From contig OZ005659.1 of assembly GCA_963930645.1 (NCBI GenBank), forward strand, positions 159,186,534-159,250,533: a DNA stretch of 64,000 nucleotides. The letters are read 5' to 3'. This document shows, one piece after another, positions 10,095-21,189 of the stretch. Numbering within the stretch: position 1 is the first letter of the stretch; each line of letters opens with the position of its first letter. The translations under genes were made by a program, and so were the position numbers. The stretch is from Salticus scenicus. Its lineage: Eukaryota > Arthropoda > Arachnida > Araneae > Salticidae. The notes below the pieces were generated by a model. It was not told the origin of the DNA and searched no databases. It was given only the letters and a program-made list of their open reading frames with translations.

Positions 10095-12359
10095 TAGGGT
10101 GGTTCGAAAAAAACTTTTTTTTAAATTTCAGATCGCTATAGTGCACAAAAGTTGCCATTAGTATACACATGAAAAAAGCACTAATTATTATTTTTTTATT
10201 AATTTGTCTTCTGGTCGCGCAATGCCATCGAATTTACCAAAAAATTGGGAAAAACCTTAATTTTTCATAATTTTTTTAAGCACGCCAGATTGTTTTAATT
10301 GCGTTCCTATACCATGATTTAACTACTAAAAGTATGTAAAATGAATATTAATGCACTTTTTATACATTTGTTTCATATCTTCCGGTCGCGCAACATAGTA
10401 CAAAATCAGTAAAATTAGTAGTTTTTGCAAAATTTCAAAGTTTGACTGTTTAGTACATTTTAATCATATGACTTTTAGGGATGCTATAGTTTAATTCTAT
10501 TACAATAATATATTTAAAATCCAAGCATATAAGATAAACGTGGCTATAAGATAGGCGTGGCGTACGTGACGAATGCCAGCGATGCGCGCGCAGAGCAGCC
10601 AGTCGCAGCCATTATCGTTTCCCGCTATTTCCTTCAGTCTGCTCATGCCGCTACCTCGAATCAGTACTACATTGTGTTGTACTTAAGTCCTTATTTTTCT
10701 GTCTACTTTTGCGTTCAGTGTTTGTACTTGAATACGACAGTTATTGATACAATGGTTGTGCCAAAGAAAGTTGGTATAGGTACAATAACTAGAAAAATTT
10801 TGAGTGCCCTATTTTTGGTCACCCACGAGAGTTGTTACACAATAAGCTTCTTACTCATGAGTAAGAACTCACGGTGTCCTTCGCTGCTGCTTTCAACAGA
10901 GATTCAACCTATCTGTGACAATAAACAACAAGAGTGTATCTTTTTCAAGAGTAGCCTCAACAGTGGCAAAGAAAATTTTCGGTTTATATGACAAAGCCTC
11001 GATACCAACTGTTACGGAGTCATCCAGCTAATTAGTTCTTACTACGAATCATACAGTAAACTCAGAAAGTCGTTTCATCGTGACAAAGATAAACCAGTAT
11101 TCAAACTTAAACTTGACAATTTCAAGGAGAAAGGAGGCTCTCTTTTTGATATCGCGGCGTGTAAATGTGTAATTGTTGCTAATGACTGTTTATGTAAGAA
11201 ATCTCCAGATACATGTGTATGTCCTCTAAGAGTGAACTGCGTTTGTGAAAGAAGAAAAAAAAATCCATCTTTGGAATTAAGGTTTATGTACTTGCGCATT
11301 TACACGTCGCGGCATCAATAAGAGAGCACCCTTTCTCCTTTAAATTGTCAAGTTTAAGCTTGAATGCTGGTTTATCTTTGTCACGATGAAACGACTTTTT
11401 GAGTTTACTGTATGATTCGTAGTAAGAACTAATTAGCTAGATGACTCTGTATCCCGTAACAGTTGGGATCGAGGCTTTGTCATATAAAACCGACAATTTT
11501 CTTTGCTACTGTTGAGGCTACTCTTCAAAAAGATACACTCTTGTTGTTTATTGTCACAGCTAGATTGAATCTCTGTTGAAAGCAGCAGCGAAGGACATTT
11601 TCATGAGTAGGAAGCTTGTTGTGCAACAAGTCTCGTGGGTGACCAAAAATAGGGCACTCAAAATCTTTTCTAGTTATTGTACCTATGACAACTTCCATTG
11701 GTACATCCATTGTATCAATAACTGTCGTATTCAAGTACAAACACTTAACGCAAAAGTAGAATACGGACTTAAGCACAACACAATCTAGTACTGACTAAAG
11801 CTAGAGGCATCAGCAGACTGAAGAAAATAGCGGGAAACGATAATGGCTGCGACTGGCTGCTCTGCGCGCACATCGCTGGCATTCGTCACGTATGCCACGC
11901 GTATCTTATAGCCACGTTTATCTTATATGCTTGGATTTTAAATATATTATTGTAATAGAATTAAACTATAGCATCGCTAAAAGTCGTATGATTAAAATGT
12001 ACTAAACAGTCAAACTTTGAAATTTTGCAAAAACTACTAATTTTACTCATTTTGTACTATGTTGCGCGACCGGAAGATATGAAACAAATGTATAATAAGT
12101 GCATATATATTGATTTCACATACTTTTAGTAGTTAAATCATGGGATAGGAACTCAATTAAAACCATCTGGCGTGCTGAAACAATTATGAAAAATTAAGGT
12201 TTTTCACAATTTTTTGGTAAATTCGATGGCATTGCGCGACCGGAAGACAAATTTATTAAAAAATAATAATTAGTGCTTTTTCCATGTCTATACCAATGGC
12301 AACTTTTGTGCACTATAGCGATCTGAAATTTAAAAAAAAGTTTTTTTCGAACCACCCTA
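10095..12359. mobile_element. 2.27-kb near-palindromic DNA transposon with 8-bp target duplication
   Basis: The left arm (10095 to about 11170) and the right arm (about 11294-12359) are inverted copies, very similar by eye, around a spacer of about 120 bp. The termini are TAGGGTGGTTCGAAAAAAAC and its complement. The 8-bp sequence TTGTCTAG flanks both ends (10087-10094 and 12360-12367). An 8-bp duplication with TAGGG termini is compatible with hAT or P-type transposons, but no such transposase is present. The arms carry part of a Cys-rich ORF relic (see 10740-11312), so the element looks like half of a larger transposon duplicated head to head. Confidence 0.88.
10740..11312 (+). pseudogene. 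Transposon-borne Cys-rich protein relic, function unknown
   Basis: With a few frame changes, the plus strand reads an ECPIFGHPRE-like block near 10800, then VAKKIFGLYDKASIPTVTES, a break near 11030, then QLISSYYESYSKLRKSFHRD. This continues to SLFDIAACKCV and a Cys cluster (CLCKK, CVCP, NCVCER) at about 11140-11250. The order resembles an uncharacterised, repeat-associated arthropod protein family; that recognition is from memory and no function is known to me. Paired cysteines suggest metal binding. The first two thirds are duplicated in inverse orientation in the right arm (about 11294-11790, minus strand), where the CPIFGHPRDLLHNKLPTHEN block is better preserved. An overlapping 144-codon ORF at 10557-10991 mixes this frame with non-coding sequence and is not itself a gene. 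Confidence 0.6.
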
Positions 12360-12367
12360 TTGTCTAG

Positions 12368-12503
12368 TATTATAACAACTGATGCTATGGATGCACGAAA
12401 GGGGGGGTGGAAGCACATAATAAAAAATGAGCGAAAAAATAAAGTTTATTCTCAGTGTTTCAGAAAATACGAAATTGCCAATTTTGAATAATTTAGATAA
12501 AGG

Positions 12504-12540
<37 letters not shown>
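12368..12540. repeat. Short unique stretch and (TA)n
   Basis: A (ta)n run at 12509-12539 separates the palindromic transposon from the next repeat. A poly-G run sits at 12401-12408. Confidence 0.8.
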
Positions 12541-12541
<1 letters not shown>

Positions 12542-13838
12542 AAAAAATCTGGATTGACTTCACTGGACTTTCCGAACATTAAGTAATTAACGGTTGTTTA
12601 AATACTTTAAAATAAGAGAAGTCATTAAATAAACAAATGCGAAAATTAAATAGGATATTTGAGTATTTTTTCACCCTTATAGCATTTTGTATAATTCAAC
12701 GGTCTTGCACTTAAAATAAATTGAACCAGTAGGCCATAATGATAAAGAAATTTTTGTTGTGTTCCTGTAAAAATCTATAAATCTAGATTCATCAAAATCT
12801 ATATTATTCATTTTGTTAAATTTGAGTTCACTTTTCAAATATTTCTTTAAATACTAGTTGAAAAAAATCCGAAGTGGCTCCACTCGACTTTCTGAACATT
12901 AAGAAATTAACGGTTGTATAAACAAATTAAAGCAAAATAAATCATTAAATAAACAAATGCAAAAATTAAAATAGGTATTTCAGCTATAGTATTTTTCCCT
13001 TATAGTATTTTGTTTAATTTGACGCTATTGCGCTTCAAATAAATTGAGCAATTAGGCCATAATGATAAGTAATTTTCGTTGTGTTCCTGTAAAGATGTAT
13101 AAATGCTAGATTCATCAAAATTTATATTATTCATGCGACAGCAAGCTGTAACAATTCGATATATGTTGAGCTCAATTGAATAAGGCATTTAGACGCTATC
13201 GCGCATTAAAGATTTTGAAACCATTCGCCATAATATTAAAGAATTTTTCTTTGTATCTCGGTAAAAAATATAAAATTGCTAGATTAAAAAAAAAAAAAAA
13301 AAATCCATATACTTCGTGGAAATGTGATCTATAATTTTTGAATAAATTTTCTGCGCAACAGAATAGAGCTTTCAGACGTTATCGCATTTCAAGAAATACG
13401 GACCCATTACCATAATGGAAAATAATTTTTCTTTGTTTCCCTGTATAAAATCTATAAGTGCTAGATAGGAATTTTGAAGTTATTGAACTTTAAATATTTT
13501 GAACCCATAAGCCATAATGATAAAGCATTTTTCTTTGCTGCCCTGTAAAAAACGTATAAGTGCTGGATTCACCAATATCAATACGGTTCGTGCTGTGGTG
13601 TCATATAACATACGTAACAACTTTCCGGTCATTTGAACAAAGTGTTTAGAGGTTATCGTGTTCACATACATACACGCACACACACACACACACGTATACA
13701 TACATCAATGTAAAAATAGCAAAAAATGAACTCAGGGAACCTCAAAATATATAGATATACCAAAGTCTTAAAGTCGAATTTTAGTTATGATTACAATACT
13801 TTCCTTACATATGTATGTTCGGGAAGTAATAAACTAGC
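12541..13838 (-). mobile_element. Helentron/DINE-1-like element, copy A
   Basis: The left end has the block gacttcactggactttccgaaca, repeated as ggctccactcgactttctgaac at 12874, and the right end reads acaatactttccttac...gttcgggaagta (13795-13835). Both match copy B at 30970-32006 in reverse orientation. The interior is made of diverged units with ggccataatgataaag(a)a, then gtgttcctgtaaaaa, then gctagattca(t/c)caaaat. There is a (ca)n tract at 13672-13693. Subterminal inverted ACTTTCCGAACA boxes, a terminal hairpin, a microsatellite and internal tandem units fit the DINE-1/HINE plan. The two hairpin ends 323 bp apart suggest one copy inserted into or next to another. Confidence 0.65.
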
Positions 13839-14354
13839 TTAAATAGATATTATATTCTTAATGACGGACTGAATTTTTTTATAACAGTGTAACACTCAAG
13901 ATGTCGTTAATCAACATATATTTATTTCGTGTATAAACTTTTAAAATGATTAAACTATTATCTATGTAATCAATATTCCTTTATATATACGAGAGTAATC
14001 CATATATAGTAAGTTCTTTTTCAATTTTTGCCGTAGATGCTTTGTGTTCGTAAATTCACGCGTGCGCATTCACTTGACTGACTCATGAGCTAACAATTGA
14101 AATTATTCGTTGATCGCTGAGTATTGCGTTGGCGGCATGTCGTCGTTTAAAGTTTTTTTTTCCCTCATTACTGCATATCAAGCCGAGTGCGAATTATGAT
14201 CTGGCATCCGTTTTCTGAATGCTAGGATCATTAAACTAAATAAAATTCCCCGACAAATATCTTAGAATAGGACAGACTCTCCATAGAAGTTTAAGAATCG
14301 TTTCATATAAATACTGGGGACACGGCTTTATTTTATTATACTCTGTTCGCGGAG
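13839..14354. other. Gene-free DNA; moderate GC patch at 14040-14150
   Basis: No ORF. The patch 14036-14150 is richer in GC than its surroundings (acgcgtgcgcattcact and others), but nothing identifies it. Confidence 0.35.
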
Positions 14355-14358
14355 AACT
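14355..14358. other. Target-site duplication AACT (left)
   Basis: The 4-bp AACT precedes the left LTR and recurs at 18980-18983 after the right LTR. A 4-bp duplication is normal for Ty3/Gypsy-type elements. Confidence 0.75.
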
Positions 14359-15081
14359 TGTAGAGAATCAGAGTGGGCCATGATTCTCTATTTTAGATCT
14401 TAAATCCTAGATCTTAGATCTTACTAGATCTTAAATATAAACTTTAATACTTAATTGCTTAATTAGCTAGAAATAAGAAGAGCTCGAGACAAAGTTAACC
14501 AATAAATAACACAGTTTATTTAACATTCTATAGTAAGAAGGGCGTTGAGCTAACTCTGATTAAATAAGTGCCTTCAAGAAATAATAACAAGAAATTAAAG
14601 TATAACTGACCTCACCAATGCTGATCTTTTGACGACTGCTCTTTACGACTACTAAATATTGTCAATTCAGAGTGTCGAGCGGATTCCCGATACACGACAA
14701 AACTCTTTTCTTAATTTACTCCATAATACTACACCTTTCTACCATCACGTCGCACACACCCTAATCCGGTGCAACTCGCTATCACCACCAACTCCAATTC
14801 ACACTAAGCAGCTACTAATTCATTACCATTCCATTCCATTTCCTTTTTTTAGCAATTCACTATCCTTCCTTTTATACTACATTCTAACAAACATCCTTTC
14901 CCTTCATTTCAGTTAAAACTTACAATCACTTCCCCTTCATCAAACATTCAGATCCTAATTATTTCACAGCAGCACTATGCCGACATAAAACTAACTCGAC
15001 CAAGACTTTCGCCGAGTCCCTTGCGACGAAGTAATCTAACCGCCCCAACTTTTAGTGACGGTCTATAGTCTCGACCTCACA
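14359..15081 (-). repeat. 3' LTR (left copy)
   Basis: On the minus strand it begins TGTGAGGTCGAGACTATAG and ends TTCTCTACA, giving TG...CA borders. It contains a small AGATCTTA tandem motif at about 14395-14432. It is nearly identical in order and content to 18250-18979. Confidence 0.9.
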
Positions 15082-15092
15082 GTCCCCCTCGA
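15082..15092 (-). other. Polypurine tract of the LTR element
   Basis: The minus-strand sequence tcgagggggac lies immediately before the 3' LTR, the expected site of plus-strand DNA priming. Confidence 0.7.
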
Positions 15093-16215
15093 AGAAAAAA
15101 ATTTAGTCGGGAAAATTCCCAACGGGTTTTAACGAGTAAATTTAAACACTACTAAACCTCATAGGAGTTAGTGCAGCCACAACGTAGTTTCTGAAATTTT
15201 AAAATAAGTTAGAAAAAAATTTAAAGTGTAATTTGCTGAGCAATGAACTGCTTACAGCTTCAAATACAATGGCGATAAAAAAAATTCCATGAGCGAAAAA
15301 CCGGACCAACCTCGAAAAAGAAATTTAAATTTTAAATTTAAAGGAGGACCTTTAATGGCCGGCACCTCCGGGAAAAAAACGCCTCAAATAAGTTAGCTCA
15401 ACTATACAACGGGGCTTACAATCATCTTTCTGTAATTCCAGAAAGGAAAAAACTTAATTTGAAACTTTAGTTGTAGGAGGAAGAAGGTACAGGGGGGGTT
15501 GCTTAAACATAACCAAGCAACATAATTAAAATAGTTTATTGAAGAAAGAAAAAATCTTGCAATCCTCTCTGAAGCAAGCCATCTTTCGATACTTGTGATG
15601 AGGAATTTCTTCATCCACTAGAGAGCCAGTCTAAGCTCAAACTATCAGCCAGTCCAAATACTTCAGGGTGTAGATTGAAGAATAATTCAGTCAGAGAGAA
15701 CGTCAGGCATCAGCATAACACTTTAGACATCAGATTAGATCGTCAGAGAAAATTCTATAACGGAAACCATTTTTAAAGTATCAAAAATATAAAAACTACA
15801 TTTTGTAGATAGATAAACGAGACAAATTGTCTCTGAATACATAGAATAGTTTATATACAATAATTTTCCCCCCTGGGCTATAGCATGCGAAACGACAAAA
15901 AATTAATTTGTCAGTGATTTTAGTTTAAAGTTACGCGTGATTTACGCATATAGCCAAAAAAAATATTTCCCCACTCAAACACACACACACATATATATAG
16001 ATAACTTTTAGTTGCATACAAAAGTTTTAACAATAAAAAATACTCATTTTATACACTTTCAAATTTCATTTTATATATGCAAATACAATATGTATAGAAA
16101 TACGAAAAGGGGGGGGATATTTACAAAGGTTAAAAAGAAAAACATTTTATATTACCCTCTCTGCAGGTGATGGCTACAAAATAAAAGTACTTAGTATACA
16201 TACATAAAATATATA
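15093..16215. other. Non-coding 3' interior of the LTR element
   Basis: No convincing ORF. It contains (ca)n at 15977-15991 and A-rich and G-rich patches. Pol would be expected near here in a complete element and is absent. Confidence 0.6.
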
Positions 16216-17325
16216 TTAAGAGAGAACAAAAATGTTGACATGGAAGCAGAAACATGAATTTCGATATGAAAGTTCATGCACTAATTTAAATTTTACAGTT
16301 TTTAGTTTAAGAAAGTCCTGTTCTTTCATACAAAAATAAGAAGTCCGAAAGGCTTCAAGGCATGTCTTACATTTTGGTACAGCTCTGATAAACAAATACT
16401 TGAGAAAAAATAAAATAAAGAACGATAAGACCTTACGGACGGTTTCCGCTGTAACAGCATTAGCATTACACCAGTTAGTCCTGCTAGTTATTGCACTCGT
16501 TGCAGAAATCACAGGGCTGGAAGCTTGCAGCAGGAGGTCAGGCGTTGCAAGGGCACATTCCTGGGCTGTGATCGAACCCGGCACGCTGTCGCTGTCCGTA
16601 ACATCAGATGACGATTCAGCTCGCTCTCTACTCATGAATGTTGAGGTCTTGGAGGGCTTAGAAGCTTGGAAATAATTTACATTTTTAGTTGAAATCACAA
16701 CATTTGCTTTTAACTTTGTAAAGAATTTTTTAGAGGCAGCGTTCCTTAATATATCCTTGTCAGTTACCGCATTTTCAGCCAAAATACGTGACTCTGTCAA
16801 CTTGACAGTTGTAGAAGTTAAATTTAATACTTTAACGTGGAAATGTTTTAATCTGCCTCGTTTATTCCCTACATTTTTAGGTAAATTAGCTAGCAGTTTT
16901 TGAGCAGGACCGCTATTTAACTTTCCACTTTCTTTTACAACATTTTCAGTTATTTTTTTGTTTAAACTAGTGGATTCCGTCGGCTTGACATGTAGAAAAC
17001 TTAAATGTCCTTTTTCACTACTTTCTTTTAAATTAGCTACTCGCTTATGAGAAGCATCGTTGTTTAAACCGCTATCTTCTGTTACTTGTACCACAACATT
17101 TTTATTTGGGCTAACAAATAAATCTGGTGGCTGACCAGTTGTAAAACATAAATTTAACTTATTTGCTAAAGGTTGAGTACCAACATTAATGTTAACATTT
17201 TCTGCGACCATTTTTCCTGTTTCATGAGATAAATTTCCGGACTCGAGCAGTTTAGCATTTGCGTAAGATTTATCATTACAAATAGCAGAATCTGCCGACT
17301 TGACAGTTTTAGAATTAAACTGCAA
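16216..17325 (-). CDS. Ser/Asn/Lys-rich ORF with internal repeats in the LTR element
   Basis: A 369-codon ORF with no recognised domain. Composition is low in hydrophobics and rich in S, N, T, K and V. Residues of about 70-235 fall into three diverged repeats of about 52-58 residues, each with an (x)NVV or AENAV segment, an NxAxxK(R/L)xxxL segment and a HVK or FHVK segment. The last part has a hydrophobic run (FFILFFLKYLFI, about residue 305) followed by CKTC and FC. The DNA of that run reads GTAAGG...TTTATCAG over about 52 bp, so it may be an intron instead of a membrane segment. The first Met is arbitrary: the frame lies downstream of the gag ORF and is separated from it by stops, and may once have been joined to it. 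No retroviral enzyme motif is present. Confidence 0.6.
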   Translation of the reverse strand: MQFNSKTVKSADSAICNDKSYANAKLLESGNLSHETGKMVAENVNINVGTQPLANKLNLCFTTGQPPDLFVSPNKNVVVQVTEDSGLNNDASHKRVANLKESSEKGHLSFLHVKPTESTSLNKKITENVVKESGKLNSGPAQKLLANLPKNVGNKRGRLKHFHVKVLNLTSTTVKLTESRILAENAVTDKDILRNAASKKFFTKLKANVVISTKNVNYFQASKPSKTSTFMSRERAESSSDVTDSDSVPGSITAQECALATPDLLLQASSPVISATSAITSRTNWCNANAVTAETVRKVLSFFILFFLKYLFIRAVPKCKTCLEAFRTSYFCMKEQDFLKLKTVKFKLVHELSYRNSCFCFHVNIFVLS

Positions 17326-17559
17326 TTTATCATGTGGTGAATTTAAACTACTAGAAAAGTCTGTTGGCTGAATAGTTTTAAAACATGCATTTGAGCTATT
17401 GATAGAAGGATTAGCCGCTACGTTTAATAGACTTTAATTCTTCTCTAAATTTGAAGGTAACGGAGAGTTTAAATTGGAAACGCATTGAGAAGAATTTAAA
17501 TGTGGCAAGTTGACTAAAGAAATAGAAAGAGAATTTAAACACATAGATTAAGCTTCGGT

Positions 17560-18272
17560 ATTGTGAGAGTTCGTTGGATCCTGTTCAACGTTTTCAGGTT
17601 GATTTAAATGACTGTTTCTCGGCTGCAAAAAGTTAGCTTGTTGCGGTCGGATGAAATTAACATTTTGAGGGGGGGGGGCAAAATTTTATCGCTGTTCATT
17701 TTGAACATTGACGGATTCTTGCCGGCAATTAGACTTTTCCGCCGGTTTAATAGCGTGACGTGCTTGATATTTATCCAAAGTTTCAAAAAGACTATCAATA
17801 GATGCGGCTGGTTTTAAATGTAGAAAATCTTGAATTTGGACTGTAAACAGCGGGTTTATAATGTCCAACACTTCAAAAAATAATAACTGTAAGTTAAGTT
17901 GCTTAATTAAATCAAGGTTGTCGGCTTATCGAATACGGACATTTTCGTTGTATACAGTTCCTGCATTAATTTCGCTCTATCAGCACTCGAGGAAAATGTG
18001 CTTATAATTTTGATTTTTAACTCTTCATAGGTGGGATTTGGACCAAAAGAATGAGAGGCGATGAGGTCAAACAACCTTTTAGGTTCTCTTTTTAAAGAGT
18101 ATTTTAAACAGTTAAATCGATCAGAGATATCAATGTGACATACGTCAAAATATTCTTCAAGTTCCTCAAAAAAGTTAAGCACATTATTTTTGCCGGTAAA
18201 ATATACTCGAGCGGGGGGAGGGGGGGGGTTGAGCTGGTTTGGGTGCCACTGTAGAGAATCAGAGTGGGCCAT
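17560..18272 (-). pseudogene. Gag-like capsid region, frame-broken
   Basis: The first open segment (18272-17907, 121 codons) starts at an ATG inside the end of the 5' LTR and reads straight through the primer-binding site. After a Pro-rich stretch it has an F-x-G-x(4)-FFEELEEYFDV pattern and downstream LKREPKRLFDLI, like the capsid N-terminal fold of Ty3/Gypsy Gag. After a frame change near 17915 a second segment (to about 17690 and beyond) continues with IINPLFTVQIQDFL and a Gln/Asn-rich tail near a G8 run at 17669-17678. No CCHC zinc knuckle was found. Gag would form the particle that packages the RNA. The family call rests on position and pattern. Confidence 0.6.
18232..18248 (-). other. 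Candidate primer-binding site
   Basis: Minus-strand TGGCACCCAAACCAGCT begins one base inside the 5' LTR. The initial TGG would pair with the CCA end of a tRNA; the tRNA species was not determined. Confidence 0.6.
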
Positions 18273-18979
18273 GATTTTCTATTTTAGATCTTAAATCCTA
18301 GATCTTAGATCTTACTAGATCTTAAATATAAACTTGAATACTTAATTGCTTAATTAGCTAGAAATAAGAAGAGCTCGAGACAAAGTTAACCAATAAATAA
18401 CACAGTTTATTTAACATTCTATAGTAAGGAGGGCGTTGAGCTAACTCTGATTAAATAAGTGCCTGCAAGAAATAATTTTAACAAGACATAAATTAAAATA
18501 TAACTGACCTCACCAATGCTGATCTTTTGACGACTGCTCTTTACGACTACTAAATATTCTCACTTCAGAGTGTCGAGCGGATTCCCGAAACACGACAAAA
18601 CTCTTTTATTAATTTACTCCACAATACTACACCTTTCTACCATCACGTCGCACACACCCTAATCCGGTGCAACTCGCTATCACCACCAACTCCAATTCAC
18701 ACTAAGCAGCTACTAATTCATTACCATTCCATTCCATTTCCTTTTTTTAGCAATTCACTATCCTTCCTTTTATATTACATCCTAACAAACATCCTTTCCC
18801 TTCATTTCAGTTAAAACTTACAATCACTTCCCATTCATCAAACATTCAGATCCTAATTATTTCACAGCTGCACTATGCCGACATAAAACTAACTCGACCA
18901 AGACTTTCGCCGAGTCCCTGGCGACGAAGTAATCTAACCGTCCCAACTTTTGGTGACGGTCTATAGTCTCGACCTCACA
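18250..18979 (-). repeat. 5' LTR (right copy)
   Basis: Same borders as the left LTR (TGTGAGG...CTCTACA on the minus strand), about 730 bp because of a few small insertions. It should hold the promoter for the minus-strand transcript. Confidence 0.9.
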
Positions 18980-18983
18980 AACT

Positions 18984-20134
18984 GATAGCGAAAGTAAACA
19001 TAAAGGTTTGCTGCTTCATCACCAGAGTTTGCCACATTTACGTTTACTCGCTGAATGGGCGATATTGACCGAAGGTTAGCTTTCCCTGCGTTGTAAGCGA
19101 GTATTGCTTGTGACAGCAGGAAAAAACTATTCTCTGGGTTCATTGCATTTAACTTTCCTTCCGAGGACTTTATCCCATGCTTTCATTTTCCATAATTCTC
19201 ATTAAATACCCAAAAAAGGAAAAACACCGCTACGAAATAAACAAAAGAAATCGTTAGTTTGTCAGAGAGACGCCGTTTGTCTTCAATCGAACGCCAGTCA
19301 TTTAACAGTATCGCCAAGAATCACGTTGCTTTATTTACTTTCGCTATCAGTTCTCAGCGAACATATTTTTTTTTCTTTTTCTTTATAGTTGATTCTCACT
19401 GAATTCGAAATTGTATACTTCCACGTTGAGGTTTTGACCGGAAGTCCGGAATCCAACATAATATCCGGACTGTTTAAACATATGTTCCATGATTGTTGGG
19501 TTAGAATCTTAATTTAAACGTCCATTTCATTGCTTTTAATGGTAAAAAAAAAAAAAAAAAAAAAAAAAACGCAATAGAAAGCTTGAAAAAAAAAAAAAAA
19601 CAATTGATTATTTGAAGGTCTTAATTTAATGTTTAGCCGAAATATTTCATTTTAGAATCCATTATAAGGTCTGTAATTTTAATGAAGTTATGGAACTACT
19701 CTAACACGAGCTTATCATTAGAAAGTACGGTAACGAAATAAATAAAATGCGGTTGTTTAATTTGAATATTTACTAAATTAAATTTATGTGCCGCCATATA
19801 ACTAAAGGAAATACAACAATAACAGCAAAAGTATAAGCAATTTTCATATAAATTAAAGCATTTATTTTAAAACATTTTTCATACAAATGCTCTTATTTTA
19901 CGAGATATCTAACATTTTAAAATTTTATCGCGGCGCATTTTTTTCTAGCGTTTTGTCAACACAGAGGAAATTAGCGTTACATTTCGCAATTTATTTATTT
20001 TTTACATTAATTATTGTTCATTAAAATTACATTCCCAAAAAATGTCGCCATACCATCCAAGTTAACAAAGATTTCTATACATATCTAATATAAAAGGCGA
20101 ATGCATTTTAAAAAGAAAGAAAAATGTACAAGAG
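18984..20134. other. Flank of the LTR element, TIR-like pair, poly-A tracts
   Basis: The sequence gatagcgaaagtaaa just after the LTR joins, across it, to gttcgcggagaact at 14345-14358. The joined block is repeated in reverse complement at 19334-19362 (tttactttcgctatcagttctcagcgaac). 18984-19340 is less AT-rich than the surroundings but has no ORF that I trust. Poly-A tracts lie at 19542-19569 and 19586-19601. The remainder is unremarkable. Confidence 0.5.
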
Positions 20135-20847
20135 AGGGTCACCAACTGTTCAAAAGGTATTTATGCATGTTATGTATCCTTTTAAAGGTCTAACTGCGCT
20201 GATAATGCAAATATCCATGTTATTGGCAAATGCACCCCCTAGTGTTAGTTTTTCTCAATTAAAGTTTGTAAATTATAGAATCTGCAGTAATATACTTTGA
20301 AGATTTTTCTATCATTATAATTAGCTTTGTAATAGATTTATATGTTAAATATGACTGCTTATATTATTAGTAATGTATTTTACTGTTTGATAACTATTTT
20401 GTGGCAAAATTAAATTTTTAAAAACTAAACTATATGAAAAATATTAAAAAGAAAAAAAGCAATAAAATTAGAAGAAGCACTTGTAATTTTTATCTATTAG
20501 TAATTGAACGAAAATTATTAAAAGAAATTTAATGCATCACAATAGACACAGGAAAAAAAAGTCAGTAAAAAAAAAAAAAAAAATCCTCATTTTTTTAATT
20601 AATAATTAGACTGCTACATACAATATAAAATTTATAATGAAGTAATATAAAATAGTAGTTTCATTTGATTACTATAAAAATTACAAATGCTTCTTTTTAA
20701 TATTTTTCATATAGTTCAGTATTAAAAAAATTAATTTTGCCACAAAATAATTATCAAATAGTTATATACAGTCGTATTTAAAATGCGAATCTATTACAAA
20801 TCTCCAAGTGGCAAAAACTTTGAAAAGTACATTACTGAAAAGTGTGT

Positions 20848-20885
<38 letters not shown>

Positions 20886-21014
20886 TCTGTTGAAAAAACT
20901 CACACTAGGGGATGCATTTGCCGATAAGATGGTATTTGCGTTATCAGCTCAGTTAGACCTTTAAAATGATACATAACATGTTAAAATACCTTTTGAACAG
21001 TTGGTAACCCAACC
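20135..21014. mobile_element. Foldback element with arms of about 370 bp
   Basis: The left arm (about 20137-20500) reads caccaactgttcaaaaggta, catgttatgtatc, taaaggtctaactg and gcaaatgcacccccta. The right arm (about 20640-21012) carries each in reverse complement, ending accttttgaacagttggtaa. The loop is A/T-rich and the right arm contains a 32-bp poly-A. No ORF or clear target duplication was found. Confidence 0.8.
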
Positions 21015-21189
21015 TTGTAAGTTCTTGTTCTTAACGTATTTATTTTCTATCAACTGTACTAAAGTGAATGATATATGATCAACACTGTTTGCTTAAATTG
21101 ACGGTTGGACATTTTATATACGTTTTACAAATTCAGACGTAGTTTTTCATGCATAAAGTTTTAAAATATTCTATCTTGCAAAACATACT

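Larger units (their letters stand above)
14359..18979 (-). mobile_element. Gag-only LTR retrotransposon, Ty3/Gypsy-like, minus strand
   Basis: Two direct repeats of about 725 bp flank a 3.17-kb interior, with AACT target duplications outside. On the minus strand each LTR begins TGTGAGGTCG and ends CTCTACA. A candidate primer-binding site TGGCACCCAAACC starts one base after the 5' LTR (18248 downward), and a purine tract (GAGGGGGA) touches the 3' LTR at 15082-15092. The interior holds a gag-like ORF and a long repeat-bearing ORF. No protease, reverse transcriptase, RNase H or integrase motif was seen, so the element depends on enzymes from a relative. The two LTRs differ at roughly 20 positions plus small indels by eye, so it is not a very recent insertion. 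Confidence 0.88.

Noticed and set aside
10557..10991. 144-codon plus-strand ORF as a host gene
   Set aside because: It lies wholly inside an inverted-repeat arm of a transposon, changes frame relative to the recognisable protein blocks and is mirrored by the other arm.
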